DNA from: Paenibacillus gallinarum
GTDB taxonomy: Bacteria > Bacillota > Bacilli > Paenibacillales > Paenibacillaceae
Direction: 5' to 3'
Length of the DNA: 64,000 bases
Assembly: GCF_014836635.1 (NCBI RefSeq)
Contig: NZ_JACSQL010000003.1
Coordinates: forward strand, 310,001-374,000
Position 1 is the first letter of the stretch, and each line of letters starts with the position of its first letter. The position numbers were made by a program, and so were the translations under genes. The notes beneath the pieces were generated by a model. The model saw nothing but the letters and a program-made list of their open reading frames with translations, searched no databases and was not told the origin of the DNA. Shown piece by piece: positions 42,664 to 51,829 of the stretch.

Positions 42664-45009
42664 ATGAGATTACTAGATCATAAATTCATCCAAACAATAA
42701 GGGAACACTCATTACAAGAAGAGTTGCTCCAAGGTCGATTTGGACTGGAGAAAGAAAATGTAAGGGTTAATCAAGAGGGGAAACTTGCCTTAACTCCTCA
42801 TCCAGAAGCTTTTGGAAATAAGCTCGAGCACCCTTATATTCAAACGGACTTTTCGGAGAGTCAAATGGAAATGATTACGCCCACTTTTGAATCGATAGAG
42901 GAAGCTTATTATTTTTTAGAAGCGCTGCAAGATATCGTATCTCACGAATTAATGGAGAAGGGGGAGTATTTGTGGCCGAGCAGCAATCCCCCAATGCTGC
43001 CAAAAGAAAATGAAATTCCAATCGCGCAAATGAACGATCCGATTGCGGATGAATATCGTCATGAGCTAGCGGATAAATACGGGCGGAAACGCCAGCTGCT
43101 TAGCGGAATTCATTATAACTTCTCGTTTGAAGAACGTTTTCTTCGCAAATTGCACCACATCGAAGGCGGCAGCGAAGAATACAAATTGTTCAAAGATGCG
43201 GTTTATTTTAAAGTAGCACGCAACATGCTTCGGTACCGCTGGATGCTGATCTATTTAACGGGGGCAAGCCCTGTGTTCGATAGAACTTATATGGATATTT
43301 GTGTAGCGACAGGACATTCCGATGATAACGAAAGCTATTATTTTCCGAATATGAATTCACTGCGAAATAGCTCATGTGGCTATCGAAATACAAAACCGAT
43401 CAGGGTTTCTTATGATTCTGCTAAGGAGTATGTCCGTGATTTAAAAGAGTTGATTCAGAAGGATGAATTACTAAGTGTAAAAGAATTTTATAGTCCGGTT
43501 CGTATCAAAACAGCAAAAGGCATAGATCCGCTGCAAGAACTGCTAGAAGATGGAGTCGCTTATTTGGAACTGCGATTCATTGATTTAAACCCGCTGCATA
43601 AGAATGGAATTAGTATCGATACCTTAAGACTTATTCATTTTTTCTTACTCTTTATGCTGCTGAAGAAGGACGAGCCGTTTAGCGAGCAGGATCAAAAGAT
43701 GGCTGATTTGAATCATGATCAGTTAATTACACATGGGATGACTGGCCATTTACACGACATAGAGAACAGTAACAAATGGATGAAAGAGACTGCGCTCACT
43801 TGCATAGAAGAAATGGAAGAGATGGTGGCTCTTTTGTTCCCTGAAAAAGAAAAGTATGTGCAAATTCTTGAGAACGCGAAACGAAAAATTAGGCATCCAG
43901 AACTTAGTGCTGCTTCGATCGTGAAGTCCGAAATTCAAAAATCTTCGTACCTTACGTACCATCTCGAAAAAGCGAAAGAATACGCCGAGCAAAGCATTTT
44001 GGCGGGATATCGTTTTTCCGGATATGAGGATCTTGAACTATCTACTCAACTTCTTCTAAAAGCAGCAGTAAAACGCGGGATAAAATTTGAAATACTAGAC
44101 CGAGAAGAAAACTTTGTTGTATTAACCAAAGGAAATCATAAGGAATACGTGAAGCAAGCGACAAAGACATCGTTAGATTCGTATAGCACCGTCTTGATTA
44201 TGGAAAATAAGGTCGTTACTAAGGCTGTACTATCTCAGCATGGCATACGCGTTCCGTCCGGTGAAGTGTTTCATAGTTTAGACGAAGCTAAACAATCGTA
44301 TGATATGTACCGAGGTAAACCAATCGTGATTAAGCCGAAATCGACCAACTTCGGACTTGGTATTACAATTTTTAACGAAGAATATTCTAGAGAAGACATG
44401 GATAAAGCTTTCGAGATCGCTTTTACGCATGACCGAACCGTTCTTCTTGAAGAATTCATGACAGGAAAAGAATATCGTTTTCTCGTAATGGGGGATGAGG
44501 TTGTGGGCGTGCTGCACCGGGTTCCTGCCAATGTCGTGGGGGACGGTGTTCATACTATTCAGGAATTGGTTCATGAGAAGAATAAGGACCCACTTCGGGG
44601 AAGAGGGTACAAGACACCTTTGGAGAAGATCCAGCTTGGAGATTCAGAAGAGATGTTCCTGAAGAATCATAATAAAGGGTGGAACGATATTCCTGCAAAA
44701 GAGGAAGTCATCTATTTAAGAGAAAACTCGAATATCAGTACAGGCGGAGATAGCATTGATTATACGGATGAGGTAGATGTTAGCTATATGCGGATTGCGA
44801 TTCAATCGGCAAAGGCTGCCGGTGCGACCATCTGCGGAGTGGATATGATGATTGATGATGTTCATGTTCAAGCGACAGAATCGAATTACAGCGTTATCGA
44901 AATCAACTTCAATCCTGCGATTCATATTCACTGTTACCCATATAAAGGAAAGAATCGGAAGGCGAATGAAAAAGTGCTTGATCTGCTGTTTAATAAGGGT
45001 CAACTGTAA
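42664..45009 (+). CDS. gshF: Bifunctional glutamate-cysteine ligase/glutathione synthetase (GshF)
   Basis: The 781-residue protein joins two activities. The N-terminal part (about 1-480) is a glutamate-cysteine ligase (GLEKENVRVNQEGKLALTPHP, QTDFSESQMEMITP, LSGIHYNFSF, RNSSCGYRN, AYLELRFIDLNPL). The C-terminal ATP-grasp domain (about 490-781) has KPIVIKPKSTNFGLGITIF, VLLEEFMTGKEYRFLVMGDE and EINFNPAIHIHCYP. It makes glutathione from Glu, Cys and Gly in one protein, as in Streptococcus and Listeria. Adjacent MATE export suggests a role in stress or glutathione-linked detoxification. Confidence 0.95.
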   Translation: MRLLDHKFIQTIREHSLQEELLQGRFGLEKENVRVNQEGKLALTPHPEAFGNKLEHPYIQTDFSESQMEMITPTFESIEEAYYFLEALQDIVSHELMEKGEYLWPSSNPPMLPKENEIPIAQMNDPIADEYRHELADKYGRKRQLLSGIHYNFSFEERFLRKLHHIEGGSEEYKLFKDAVYFKVARNMLRYRWMLIYLTGASPVFDRTYMDICVATGHSDDNESYYFPNMNSLRNSSCGYRNTKPIRVSYDSAKEYVRDLKELIQKDELLSVKEFYSPVRIKTAKGIDPLQELLEDGVAYLELRFIDLNPLHKNGISIDTLRLIHFFLLFMLLKKDEPFSEQDQKMADLNHDQLITHGMTGHLHDIENSNKWMKETALTCIEEMEEMVALLFPEKEKYVQILENAKRKIRHPELSAASIVKSEIQKSSYLTYHLEKAKEYAEQSILAGYRFSGYEDLELSTQLLLKAAVKRGIKFEILDREENFVVLTKGNHKEYVKQATKTSLDSYSTVLIMENKVVTKAVLSQHGIRVPSGEVFHSLDEAKQSYDMYRGKPIVIKPKSTNFGLGITIFNEEYSREDMDKAFEIAFTHDRTVLLEEFMTGKEYRFLVMGDEVVGVLHRVPANVVGDGVHTIQELVHEKNKDPLRGRGYKTPLEKIQLGDSEEMFLKNHNKGWNDIPAKEEVIYLRENSNISTGGDSIDYTDEVDVSYMRIAIQSAKAAGATICGVDMMIDDVHVQATESNYSVIEINFNPAIHIHCYPYKGKNRKANEKVLDLLFNKGQL

Positions 45010-45136
45010 TTCGAATGAAATTGATTAGATTAATTTTAATATAGACATTACCGGATAGTATTGTCCCCTTCAAGCAGCAACTTATAAAGAAGACTCATGT
45101 TATCATGTAGAAATGAGTGAACTTGGAGGGGAATAA

Positions 45137-45166
45137 ATGAAGCTTAATCTTGTACCCAGAGTTTGA
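45137..45166 (+). CDS. Candidate 9-residue leader peptide ORF before marR
   Basis: An ATG at 45137 has a perfect GGAGGGG ribosome site at 45125-45131 and opens a frame of nine codons (MKLNLVPRV) before TGA. The MarR start lies about 80 bases downstream. The strong site for so short a frame suggests a leader peptide or, alternatively, a damaged N-terminus of an older gene. No direct evidence of translation. Confidence 0.45.
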   Translation: MKLNLVPRV

Positions 45167-45248
45167 ATATGACACAATAACGATAACGAATGATGAGAAA
45201 AAGAATGTAATCTTCATCAACTATATGCTTATAAATGAGGGATTAACC

Positions 45249-45677
45249 ATGAAACAAGACCCACTTCAAACTATTGAGCACGAGATCGCATTGCTAGTAC
45301 GTCTTACAACTGCTTATAAGCCTCGCCTGGGAGTTCTTGATCGTTCTGAGTATCTTCTGCTTAGCGAACTGGATAATGATAGTCCGCTCGCGATGAATAT
45401 CCTTGCTGAGAAATTACAACTTAGTCTCTCCACGGCAAGCAGACAAGTGGCTACGTTAGAAGCAAAGCATTTCATTCAGCGGTTTCCTGACCCACATAAT
45501 GGACGGATTAGCCTTTTGGAAATTACGCAGGAGGGTAAAGAAGTTCTACAGAGAGTTCAGCGCGCTAGGTATGAAGTATATGAAAAGGTGCTTCAGGATT
45601 GGACCCATGATGAATTAAAAACCTTAGAAGCCAATTTGACTCGCTTAAATCGAGATTTCAAAAGATGGAATAAATAA
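45249..45677 (+). CDS. MarR family transcriptional regulator
   Basis: A 142-residue winged-helix protein with SEYLLLSELDNDSPLAMNILAEKLQLSLSTASRQVATLEAKHFIQRFPDPHNGRISLLEITQEGKEVL, the usual MarR body, and a C-terminal dimerisation helix. ATG 45249 follows GAGGG; the frame is open further upstream but the extra part does not resemble MarR proteins. The MFS pump downstream has a promoter and dyads that suit MarR binding, so a repressor of that pump is likely. The inducer is unknown. Confidence 0.88.
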   Translation: MKQDPLQTIEHEIALLVRLTTAYKPRLGVLDRSEYLLLSELDNDSPLAMNILAEKLQLSLSTASRQVATLEAKHFIQRFPDPHNGRISLLEITQEGKEVLQRVQRARYEVYEKVLQDWTHDELKTLEANLTRLNRDFKRWNK

Positions 45678-45719
45678 TCTACATAAACATCAAATTTTAT
45701 CATTGGATAATTTTAGTGA

Positions 45720-45747
45720 TTGATTTAATAATACGAAGTTGTATAAT
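45720..45747 (+). promoter_or_regulatory. Sigma-A-type promoter for the MFS pump
   Basis: TTGATT (45720-45725) and perfect TATAAT (45742-45747) are 16 bases apart. Dyad repeats lie directly downstream. Confidence 0.6.
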
Positions 45748-45777
45748 ATAATTTACTCGCTATAACTTGTAACATAC

Positions 45778-45796
45778 AACTTGTATATTGCAAGTT
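45778..45796. promoter_or_regulatory. MarR-type operator candidate
   Basis: AACTTGTATATTGCAAGTT is a 19-bp dyad with 6-bp arms AACTTG/CAAGTT. Further partial copies of AAGTTGTAT and AACTTGT surround it between 45735 and 45800, overlapping the promoter. Confidence 0.55.
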
Positions 45797-45907
45797 AGTT
45801 TATAAAGTGAGTTATTTTGATTTAGGAGGGTTCCAATTTATTCATTAAGCTAATCTTTTATTTTCCTATTAGGTTAGGACTCGTTAGACAACTAGAGGAG
45901 GACATAC

Positions 45908-47413
45908 ATGAGTCAAACCAACAATCCAGTAATGACCAATCCAAAGAAATTAAGTATTCCTAAATACATAATTATGTCGATTCTTACTATCTTTTCGATT
46001 GGACCACAATATTTTCTTAATCTTTCTTATACTGTTGGACAAAGTGTTATTCAGAATGGGCTTCACCTGAGTGCGCAGGAGATGCTTATTCCTTCAAGTT
46101 TATCCAGTCTTGCTTTTGCACTTGGCTTGCCATTAGGACGTGTTTTTTCTAAAAAATTCGGACTGAGAAACTTCTATCTTAGCCTTGTGTTTGTTTTTTT
46201 GTGCGGGACGATTATCGATGCTTTCTCCTATAATCTATCCACTTTGATCATCGGAAGGATGATCCAAGGGCTTAGTGCGGGGATGCTGTTTTTAACAATC
46301 CTTTCTGCCAAATTTCTTTCATTCCCGAACCATTTACGACAGTTCTTTTTGTTCTCGGTCGTTGTGGGACTTTTTGGTGCATCAGCTATTGGAGCAATAT
46401 TTGGTACGATATCCTTAAGCACGGATGCTTGGCGCTGGTTGTATATTATTAATATATTTTGCTCACTACTTTGTCTCTGTGTTGGTTTTGTTACATTGCC
46501 TAAACAAAAAGTAGAACAAAAAGAAAAAACGGTGATCAATAAAAACGGACTTTTTTTATTAGGTCTTTTGACAGCAGCCTTCGCATTTCCCATACTTAAT
46601 CTACAAGAAAAAGGCTTTGATTCCGTTTATGTTTGGCCTTTTCTCGTAATAGCCATAATTCTTATGGCGCTTCTTTTCAAAAATGATAGTCGAAATGAAT
46701 TTCCTATTGTGCCAATTCGTGCTTTAGCCCAGCCCAAGGCTGTGTTTGGTACAATGATGGCAGCAGCGGGACATATCTCACTTATTGTTATCTTTGTTGG
46801 GGTTAATGGATACATGCGAACGATTAAAAATGTCTCGTTCATCGACTTCACTTATTTTTATTGCTGTTTCTTTATAGGCATTGTCATATCCGCAATTTTA
46901 TGCGCTCTATTCTTCGATAGGTGGGGAGCAGGAATTCTAGGAATCGTAGGTTCGATGCTCACCGTTATCGTAAGTATAAAATGGTCCTCGATACAGCCGG
47001 AGGCATCTCTTATTGGGCTTAATCTTCAAATGGCTTGTTTAGGCTTTGGCCTCAGTATGACCTTTATATCAGGGGCAATAGGAACTTTATTTGCAGGGAA
47101 TGCACATCAAGCATCCAGTCGATCTGCTTCACTGCACACGATAAGAAACTATGTCGGTGCCGTTTTTGCGCCGTTCCTAGGATGGTTCCTCTATCGTGTG
47201 AATGCAAATCAATATGAAAAACAGATAGGGCTACTTAATCAAATCGATGCCGCAGCAGATATAAATGCCAAAAAGGCAGCAATACTTAGCGCTTATCATG
47301 GGCTTTTCACGATTCTGCTTATATTAGGTATCATTATGTTAATTGCATCGATAGGGAAAATGGCAACGGGTAAAGGTCATGCTTTAGTGAAAAAAGAAAA
47401 AACCACCGTTTAA
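45908..47413 (+). CDS. MFS efflux transporter, EmrB/QacA type (14 segments)
   Basis: A 501-residue membrane protein with about 14 hydrophobic segments. It has a loop-A-like stretch LPLGRVFSKKFGLRNFYL and the antiporter-type region RMIQGLSAGMLFLTILSAKF. It would export drugs with proton antiport. ATG follows AGGAGG. It lies downstream of the MarR regulator, separated by 230 bp containing a promoter and dyads, and ends at a terminator. Confidence 0.87.
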   Translation: MSQTNNPVMTNPKKLSIPKYIIMSILTIFSIGPQYFLNLSYTVGQSVIQNGLHLSAQEMLIPSSLSSLAFALGLPLGRVFSKKFGLRNFYLSLVFVFLCGTIIDAFSYNLSTLIIGRMIQGLSAGMLFLTILSAKFLSFPNHLRQFFLFSVVVGLFGASAIGAIFGTISLSTDAWRWLYIINIFCSLLCLCVGFVTLPKQKVEQKEKTVINKNGLFLLGLLTAAFAFPILNLQEKGFDSVYVWPFLVIAIILMALLFKNDSRNEFPIVPIRALAQPKAVFGTMMAAAGHISLIVIFVGVNGYMRTIKNVSFIDFTYFYCCFFIGIVISAILCALFFDRWGAGILGIVGSMLTVIVSIKWSSIQPEASLIGLNLQMACLGFGLSMTFISGAIGTLFAGNAHQASSRSASLHTIRNYVGAVFAPFLGWFLYRVNANQYEKQIGLLNQIDAAADINAKKAAILSAYHGLFTILLILGIIMLIASIGKMATGKGHALVKKEKTTV

Positions 47414-47426
47414 TCTTGCCATCCAG

Positions 47427-47457
47427 GCGAAGAACTTTGAGTTCTTCGTCTTTTTTT
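47427..47457 (+). terminator. Rho-independent terminator
   Basis: GAAGAAC / GTTCTTC with loop TTTGA, then a run of seven T. Confidence 0.85.
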
Positions 47458-47544
47458 ATGTATGATATTACATGTGTAAAAATGTTAAAATGAAGAGATA
47501 GTGAATAAAGCCATATGGAAGGCAAGTAAGGTTGGGAGCAAAAT

Positions 47545-48750
47545 ATGATGACACAAAATATGAATACAACCGTTTGTATCGTTGGCGGAGGACCTTCAGG
47601 GTTGCTATTAGGTCTCTTGTTAGCTAAGCAAGGAACCCCTGTGACCGTGCTAGAGAGTCAACCAAATTTTGAACGTAAATTCAGAGGCGAAGTATTGCAA
47701 CCTCGTTTCATTCGATTAATGAAACAATTAGGGCTGGATCAACATCTGTACCAGTATGAACATATAAAGCTGTTAACGGGAGAAATCTGGAGCGAGGATA
47801 AACTGATTTCGTCTATCGATTATGTAGAAGATACGCCAGAAGCGCCTTTTTCCGTACGAATGAAACAGTCTGTATTACTCCAAGCTCTATATGATGAAGC
47901 CGTAAAGTATGATCATTTTCACATGATTTTTAATGCCAGAGTGAAGTCATTGATCACAGAAGAAGACAGAATAAATGGGGTGGTTGCCCTTACTCAGAAA
48001 GAAGAAGTTCGAATTAATGCCCATTTGACTGTAGGTGCAGACGGCCGTTTTTCAACCATTCGAAAACAGGGTGATTTTTCGTATAAATATAAGAAACATG
48101 ATTTTGATATGATTTGGTTCACCGTACCCATTCAGGAAGATCGTCATAAAGATATTTTTTTTAGAGTAACTACTTCTCGTAATTTCATTGTTGTACCAAG
48201 TTCGAGAGACGTACTACAAATCGGGTTTACAGTGAGGAAAGGGGAATGGGAGGTAATAAAGCAGAGAGGAATCGGTGCTCTGTCAGAGGAGTTAATCAGC
48301 GTATTCCCAGATTTACAAGAACCGCTGCGTGAGATTACTGATTTTCAGTCTTTTGTTACCTTAAAAGCCGATGTATTCTTTGTGGATCAATGGTATAAAA
48401 AAGGTTGCGTACTAATAGGAGATGCCGCTCATTGCTCGTCTCCAGTAGGCGCAATCGGCATTTCTTTGGCGGCAGAGACAGCAGCCCTATTAGCGGAGTT
48501 AATTCATGAGTCTATACAAGATGAGGATCTCGATTTTAGAAAAGTAGAGTCTTTAACCGCTTTACGAGCCAAAGAAGTGATGATGGTCCACCGGATGCAG
48601 GGATTGATCACGAAGGCCATTATTAAAGCTCCAAGATGGACAAAAAAATGGGTGATCATAGCTGCACCATTACTTTCTAAAACGAAGTTATTTCATCTTG
48701 CAAAAAGGAAGTTTTTATTAGGAAAGACTATTGATCGTCTAGGTAACTAG
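47545..48750 (+). CDS. FAD-dependent monooxygenase (UbiH/PHBH-type)
   Basis: A 401-residue flavoprotein: FAD site TVCIVGGGPSGLLLGLLLAKQG, GADGRFSTIRK region for the DG motif, and GDAAHCSSPVGAIGISLAAETAA, the GD motif that contacts FAD ribityl. Members hydroxylate aromatic or quinone-like compounds with NAD(P)H. The start may be ATG 47545 or ATG 47548. It has no clear partner gene; the substrate is unknown. A possible role in resistance, as for tetracycline-type oxygenases, is only a thought. Confidence 0.85.
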   Translation: MMTQNMNTTVCIVGGGPSGLLLGLLLAKQGTPVTVLESQPNFERKFRGEVLQPRFIRLMKQLGLDQHLYQYEHIKLLTGEIWSEDKLISSIDYVEDTPEAPFSVRMKQSVLLQALYDEAVKYDHFHMIFNARVKSLITEEDRINGVVALTQKEEVRINAHLTVGADGRFSTIRKQGDFSYKYKKHDFDMIWFTVPIQEDRHKDIFFRVTTSRNFIVVPSSRDVLQIGFTVRKGEWEVIKQRGIGALSEELISVFPDLQEPLREITDFQSFVTLKADVFFVDQWYKKGCVLIGDAAHCSSPVGAIGISLAAETAALLAELIHESIQDEDLDFRKVESLTALRAKEVMMVHRMQGLITKAIIKAPRWTKKWVIIAAPLLSKTKLFHLAKRKFLLGKTIDRLGN

Positions 48751-48859
48751 CGCCTTCTTTTATTAAAGAACGCCATTGGCGGAAAAGCGATCGCTGTAAA
48801 ATAACTGTGGTATGAATGCTATTTTGTATTCGTACCACTTTAAACAAGAAGGGATTAAG

Positions 48860-49258
48860 ATGGATTTCCGAAAGAAATCAATAGTCATAATACCTCTAAT
48901 AGTTATAGCTTTGATAGCCTTTTTTAGTTTTTCTTTATATGACTCTCCCTCTAAAGTAGTGAAAAATTATATAAATCATGATTATGTTTCAAACCATGAA
49001 ATAATAAACTCATCCGTTGTTAATCAATTCTTAGAATTTAATAAAAATAACAATTTACCAGAACCGATTATAAATATCAAAACGGTTAATCGATCTGCAA
49101 ATCAATCGCAAGTGATCGTTAATTTTGAAATTTTCACTTATGATACGAATAATAATCTTAAACAGATATATTCTGGAAGTTTGTTATTTTCACTTATTCA
49201 TACTAAGGGGAGATGGGAGATTAAATCCATAGACGTGATTAAAGATATAAGAGAATAA
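48860..49258 (+). CDS. Small membrane-anchored hypothetical protein
   Basis: About 132 residues. An N-terminal hydrophobic helix (IVIIPLIVIALIAFFSFSL) follows a short basic start and anchors the protein, leaving a roughly 100-residue outer domain. This has the style of a DUF4878/NTF2-like domain: SPSKVVKNYINHDYVSNHE and GRWEIKSIDVIKDIRE at the end. ATG 48860 has AAGAAGGG upstream. The gene is AT-richer than its neighbours. Function unknown. Confidence 0.7.
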   Translation: MDFRKKSIVIIPLIVIALIAFFSFSLYDSPSKVVKNYINHDYVSNHEIINSSVVNQFLEFNKNNNLPEPIINIKTVNRSANQSQVIVNFEIFTYDTNNNLKQIYSGSLLFSLIHTKGRWEIKSIDVIKDIRE

Positions 49259-49293
49259 AACTCATTGCCTCTAAGGGAGACGATGAGTTTTTT
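49257..49293 (+). terminator. Rho-independent terminator
   Basis: AAAACTCAT and ATGAGTTTT pair with an imperfect inner part, followed by TT. It overlaps the end of the small membrane protein gene. Confidence 0.75.
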
Positions 49294-49393
49294 GCATTCG
49301 CGAAAATCAATCCTAGTCAAGAACAACTGGGATTTTGTACAATATAAAGATAATTATTCAAATTATACCTGCTGAATGGAGAGAAGGGGACTT

Positions 49394-50050
49394 ATGGAGA
49401 GAAAAAGAAAAACGATCTTATTTCAAGGGGATTCCATTACTGATGGAAATTGGGGACGAGATATGGACCTTAATCATATTCTTGGACATGGTTATGTATA
49501 TCTTCTTGCAAGCCAGTTAGGAGCGGAGTTTGCAGCAAGCCAGCCTCATTTTATAAATAGAGGGATTAGTGGAAATCGAGTCTCCGATCTGTATGCACGT
49601 TGGAATGAAGATACGATTAGTTTACAACCTGACCTGATTAGTATTCTTATTGGTGTTAATGATGCAACGAGCCTTATTTCTGGTGATCCACGCGGAGCTA
49701 CCGACCGTTTTGAACGAATCTATCACCAGCTGCTGAGCGAAACAAGAGAGGTTCTTCCTGAGACAGGATTGGTACTATGTGAGCCTTTTATTCTTCAGAC
49801 AGAGTTAACAGCAAATAACTGGACAGAGCTGCGTAAAAAGACAGATGAGTATCGCTCTATCGTCAGGGAACTCTCACATACATACCATACCTTATTTGTC
49901 CCTCTGCAAGAGGTATTTGATCAGGCAGCAGACAAAGTGACCCCTGAATATTGGATGTGGGATGGAATTCACCCGACCGCTGCGGGACACGAGCTTATTG
50001 CTAATGAGTGGCTAAAGGTTGTGCAGCAAAGTGAGTACGCTATTGGGTAG
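49394..50050 (+). CDS. SGNH/GDSL hydrolase, probable carbohydrate esterase
   Basis: About 218 residues with the four SGNH blocks: nucleophile serine in LFQGDSITDGN, Gly in NRGISGNRV, Asn in ILIGVNDA, and DGIHPTAAGHELIA with the catalytic Asp and His. No signal peptide. The family includes acetyl esterases of xylan or rhamnogalacturonan. ATG 49394 follows AGAAGGGG; an earlier in-frame ATG at 49376 is possible. It sits 75 bases before a GH43 gene, consistent with deacetylating imported xylooligosaccharides. Confidence 0.88.
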   Translation: MERKRKTILFQGDSITDGNWGRDMDLNHILGHGYVYLLASQLGAEFAASQPHFINRGISGNRVSDLYARWNEDTISLQPDLISILIGVNDATSLISGDPRGATDRFERIYHQLLSETREVLPETGLVLCEPFILQTELTANNWTELRKKTDEYRSIVRELSHTYHTLFVPLQEVFDQAADKVTPEYWMWDGIHPTAAGHELIANEWLKVVQQSEYAIG

Positions 50051-50125
50051 GATGTGTGATGACCGTTATAACCTCTTAAGTTTAGATGCTTCGAAAATAT
50101 CATGATGAAGAAAAGGAGAGAAAAC

Positions 50126-51664
50126 ATGAAGAACAATCCGATTATATGGGCCGATTACCCGGATCTTGACGTGATTAGAGTAGAAGATACGTATTATATG
50201 GTGAGTACGACGATGCATATGATGCCGGGGTGTGTTATCCTGCGTTCTTATGATTTGATCAACTGGGAAGTAGCTACTCATGTATACGATATACTTGAAG
50301 ATACACCTGCTCAAAGACTAGAGGGAGATCAGCAAATCTATAGCCAAGGGATGTGGGCAGCCTCAATCCGTCATCACAAAGGGAAATTCTATGTCATTTT
50401 TGTAGCCAACGATACGCAGAAAACCTACTTGTATACGTCAAGTGATATAAATGGGCCGTGGACAAAACAGTATATTGAAGGGTTTTATCATGACTGTTCT
50501 CTTCTATTTGATGACGATGACCGTGTTTATCTCATTTATGGTAACGCTGACATTCATCTTACCGAACTAAAAGAGGACTTATCTGGACCAAAGCCAGACG
50601 GACTAAGTCGAATTATTGTGAGAGAACCGGGAGAGTACTTTTTAGGTTATGAAGGCGCCCATCTATATAAAATAAACGGAAAATACTATGCTTTCTTTAT
50701 ACATATTACACCTGCTACAAAAGGACGCAGAACGCAGGCTTGTTATGTTGCTGATTCTTTAGAGGGTGAATTTACAGGCGGAGAAGTTTTTAATGATGAC
50801 ATGGGGTATTTTAATGCCGGAGTAGCACAGGGTGGAATTGTCGATACGCCAGATGACGACTGGTATGCCATGTTATTTCAGGATCATGGTGCGGTTGGCC
50901 GTATCCCGGTTATCGTTCCTCTGCATTTTGAAAATGACTTTCCAGTATTTGCAAAAGAGGCTCCAACATGTATTGAGATACCAAGTACGAGACCCGGTTA
51001 TGAGTATAAGCCCCTGATCGGAAGCGATGATTTTAGTTATGATACGGATGAGAATGGGAGGGTGAAGCTGAAAGATTTCTGGCAGTGGAATCATATCCCG
51101 AATGATGATCTATGGTCGGTGACAGATAAGCCAGGGACATACCGTATTCAATCTGGAAAAATAAGCCCCAATCTAACGTTTGCTCAGAACACGTTGACGC
51201 AGCGAGCGATGGGTCCTGCATGTGAGGCAGTTGTTACCCTAGATGGCAGTGAACTACAAGACGGGGATTATGCCGGTTTGAGTTTCTTAATCGGCACTTA
51301 TGGATTGATTGCTCTAACGAAAGAGGCAGGGCAATATTACTTGGTAATGATCGCTCGAGATACCGACGATAAGTCGATCTTTGGAAATTTAGTAGATACG
51401 AAGCCCGGTGACATCTATGCAAAAATTCCCGTAAAAGGAAACAAAGTGACGTTGAAGGCATCGGCGAACTTCGTGAATAACACAGATGAGTGTATGTTCC
51501 ACTACTTAGACGGTGAGAGCTGGAGAAAACTTGGAATTACACATCATATGGTGTATAAATTGGATCATTTTATGGGATGCCGCATTGGTTTATTTTTATT
51601 CTCTACAGAAAAAATCGGCGGAACTGCTGAGTTTTCTAATTTCGAGTATAACGTATTAAATTAA
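50126..51664 (+). CDS. Glycoside hydrolase family 43 (beta-xylosidase/arabinofuranosidase)
   Basis: A 512-residue protein with an N-terminal five-bladed GH43 propeller (about 1-310) and a C-terminal beta-sandwich (about 320-512). Catalytic residues are visible: base Asp in ADYPDLDVIRV, Asp in YHDCSLLFDDDD and acid Glu in LGYEGAHLYK. The C-terminal domain resembles the XynB-type concanavalin domain. No signal peptide. ATG 50126 follows AAAAGGAG. With the esterase upstream it likely trims imported xylan oligomers. Confidence 0.91.
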   Translation: MKNNPIIWADYPDLDVIRVEDTYYMVSTTMHMMPGCVILRSYDLINWEVATHVYDILEDTPAQRLEGDQQIYSQGMWAASIRHHKGKFYVIFVANDTQKTYLYTSSDINGPWTKQYIEGFYHDCSLLFDDDDRVYLIYGNADIHLTELKEDLSGPKPDGLSRIIVREPGEYFLGYEGAHLYKINGKYYAFFIHITPATKGRRTQACYVADSLEGEFTGGEVFNDDMGYFNAGVAQGGIVDTPDDDWYAMLFQDHGAVGRIPVIVPLHFENDFPVFAKEAPTCIEIPSTRPGYEYKPLIGSDDFSYDTDENGRVKLKDFWQWNHIPNDDLWSVTDKPGTYRIQSGKISPNLTFAQNTLTQRAMGPACEAVVTLDGSELQDGDYAGLSFLIGTYGLIALTKEAGQYYLVMIARDTDDKSIFGNLVDTKPGDIYAKIPVKGNKVTLKASANFVNNTDECMFHYLDGESWRKLGITHHMVYKLDHFMGCRIGLFLFSTEKIGGTAEFSNFEYNVLN

Positions 51665-51682
51665 CGTGTTCTATCAACGAAT

Positions 51683-51713
51683 GAGAGCCCTGGTTAGAGG
51701 TGGGCTCTCTTTT
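51683..51713 (+). terminator. Rho-independent terminator
   Basis: GAGAGCCC and GGGCTCTC form an 8-bp stem, then TTTT. Confidence 0.85.
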
Positions 51714-51829
51714 GTGTTTACTACGTTTTATAAAACCAACAACAATAAATGACAAAAAACCTGTCCATGCATAACGCGCGAGTATCGCCACATAACATGA
51801 ATCAAAGAGCATTTAAGGAGGAAATACGA

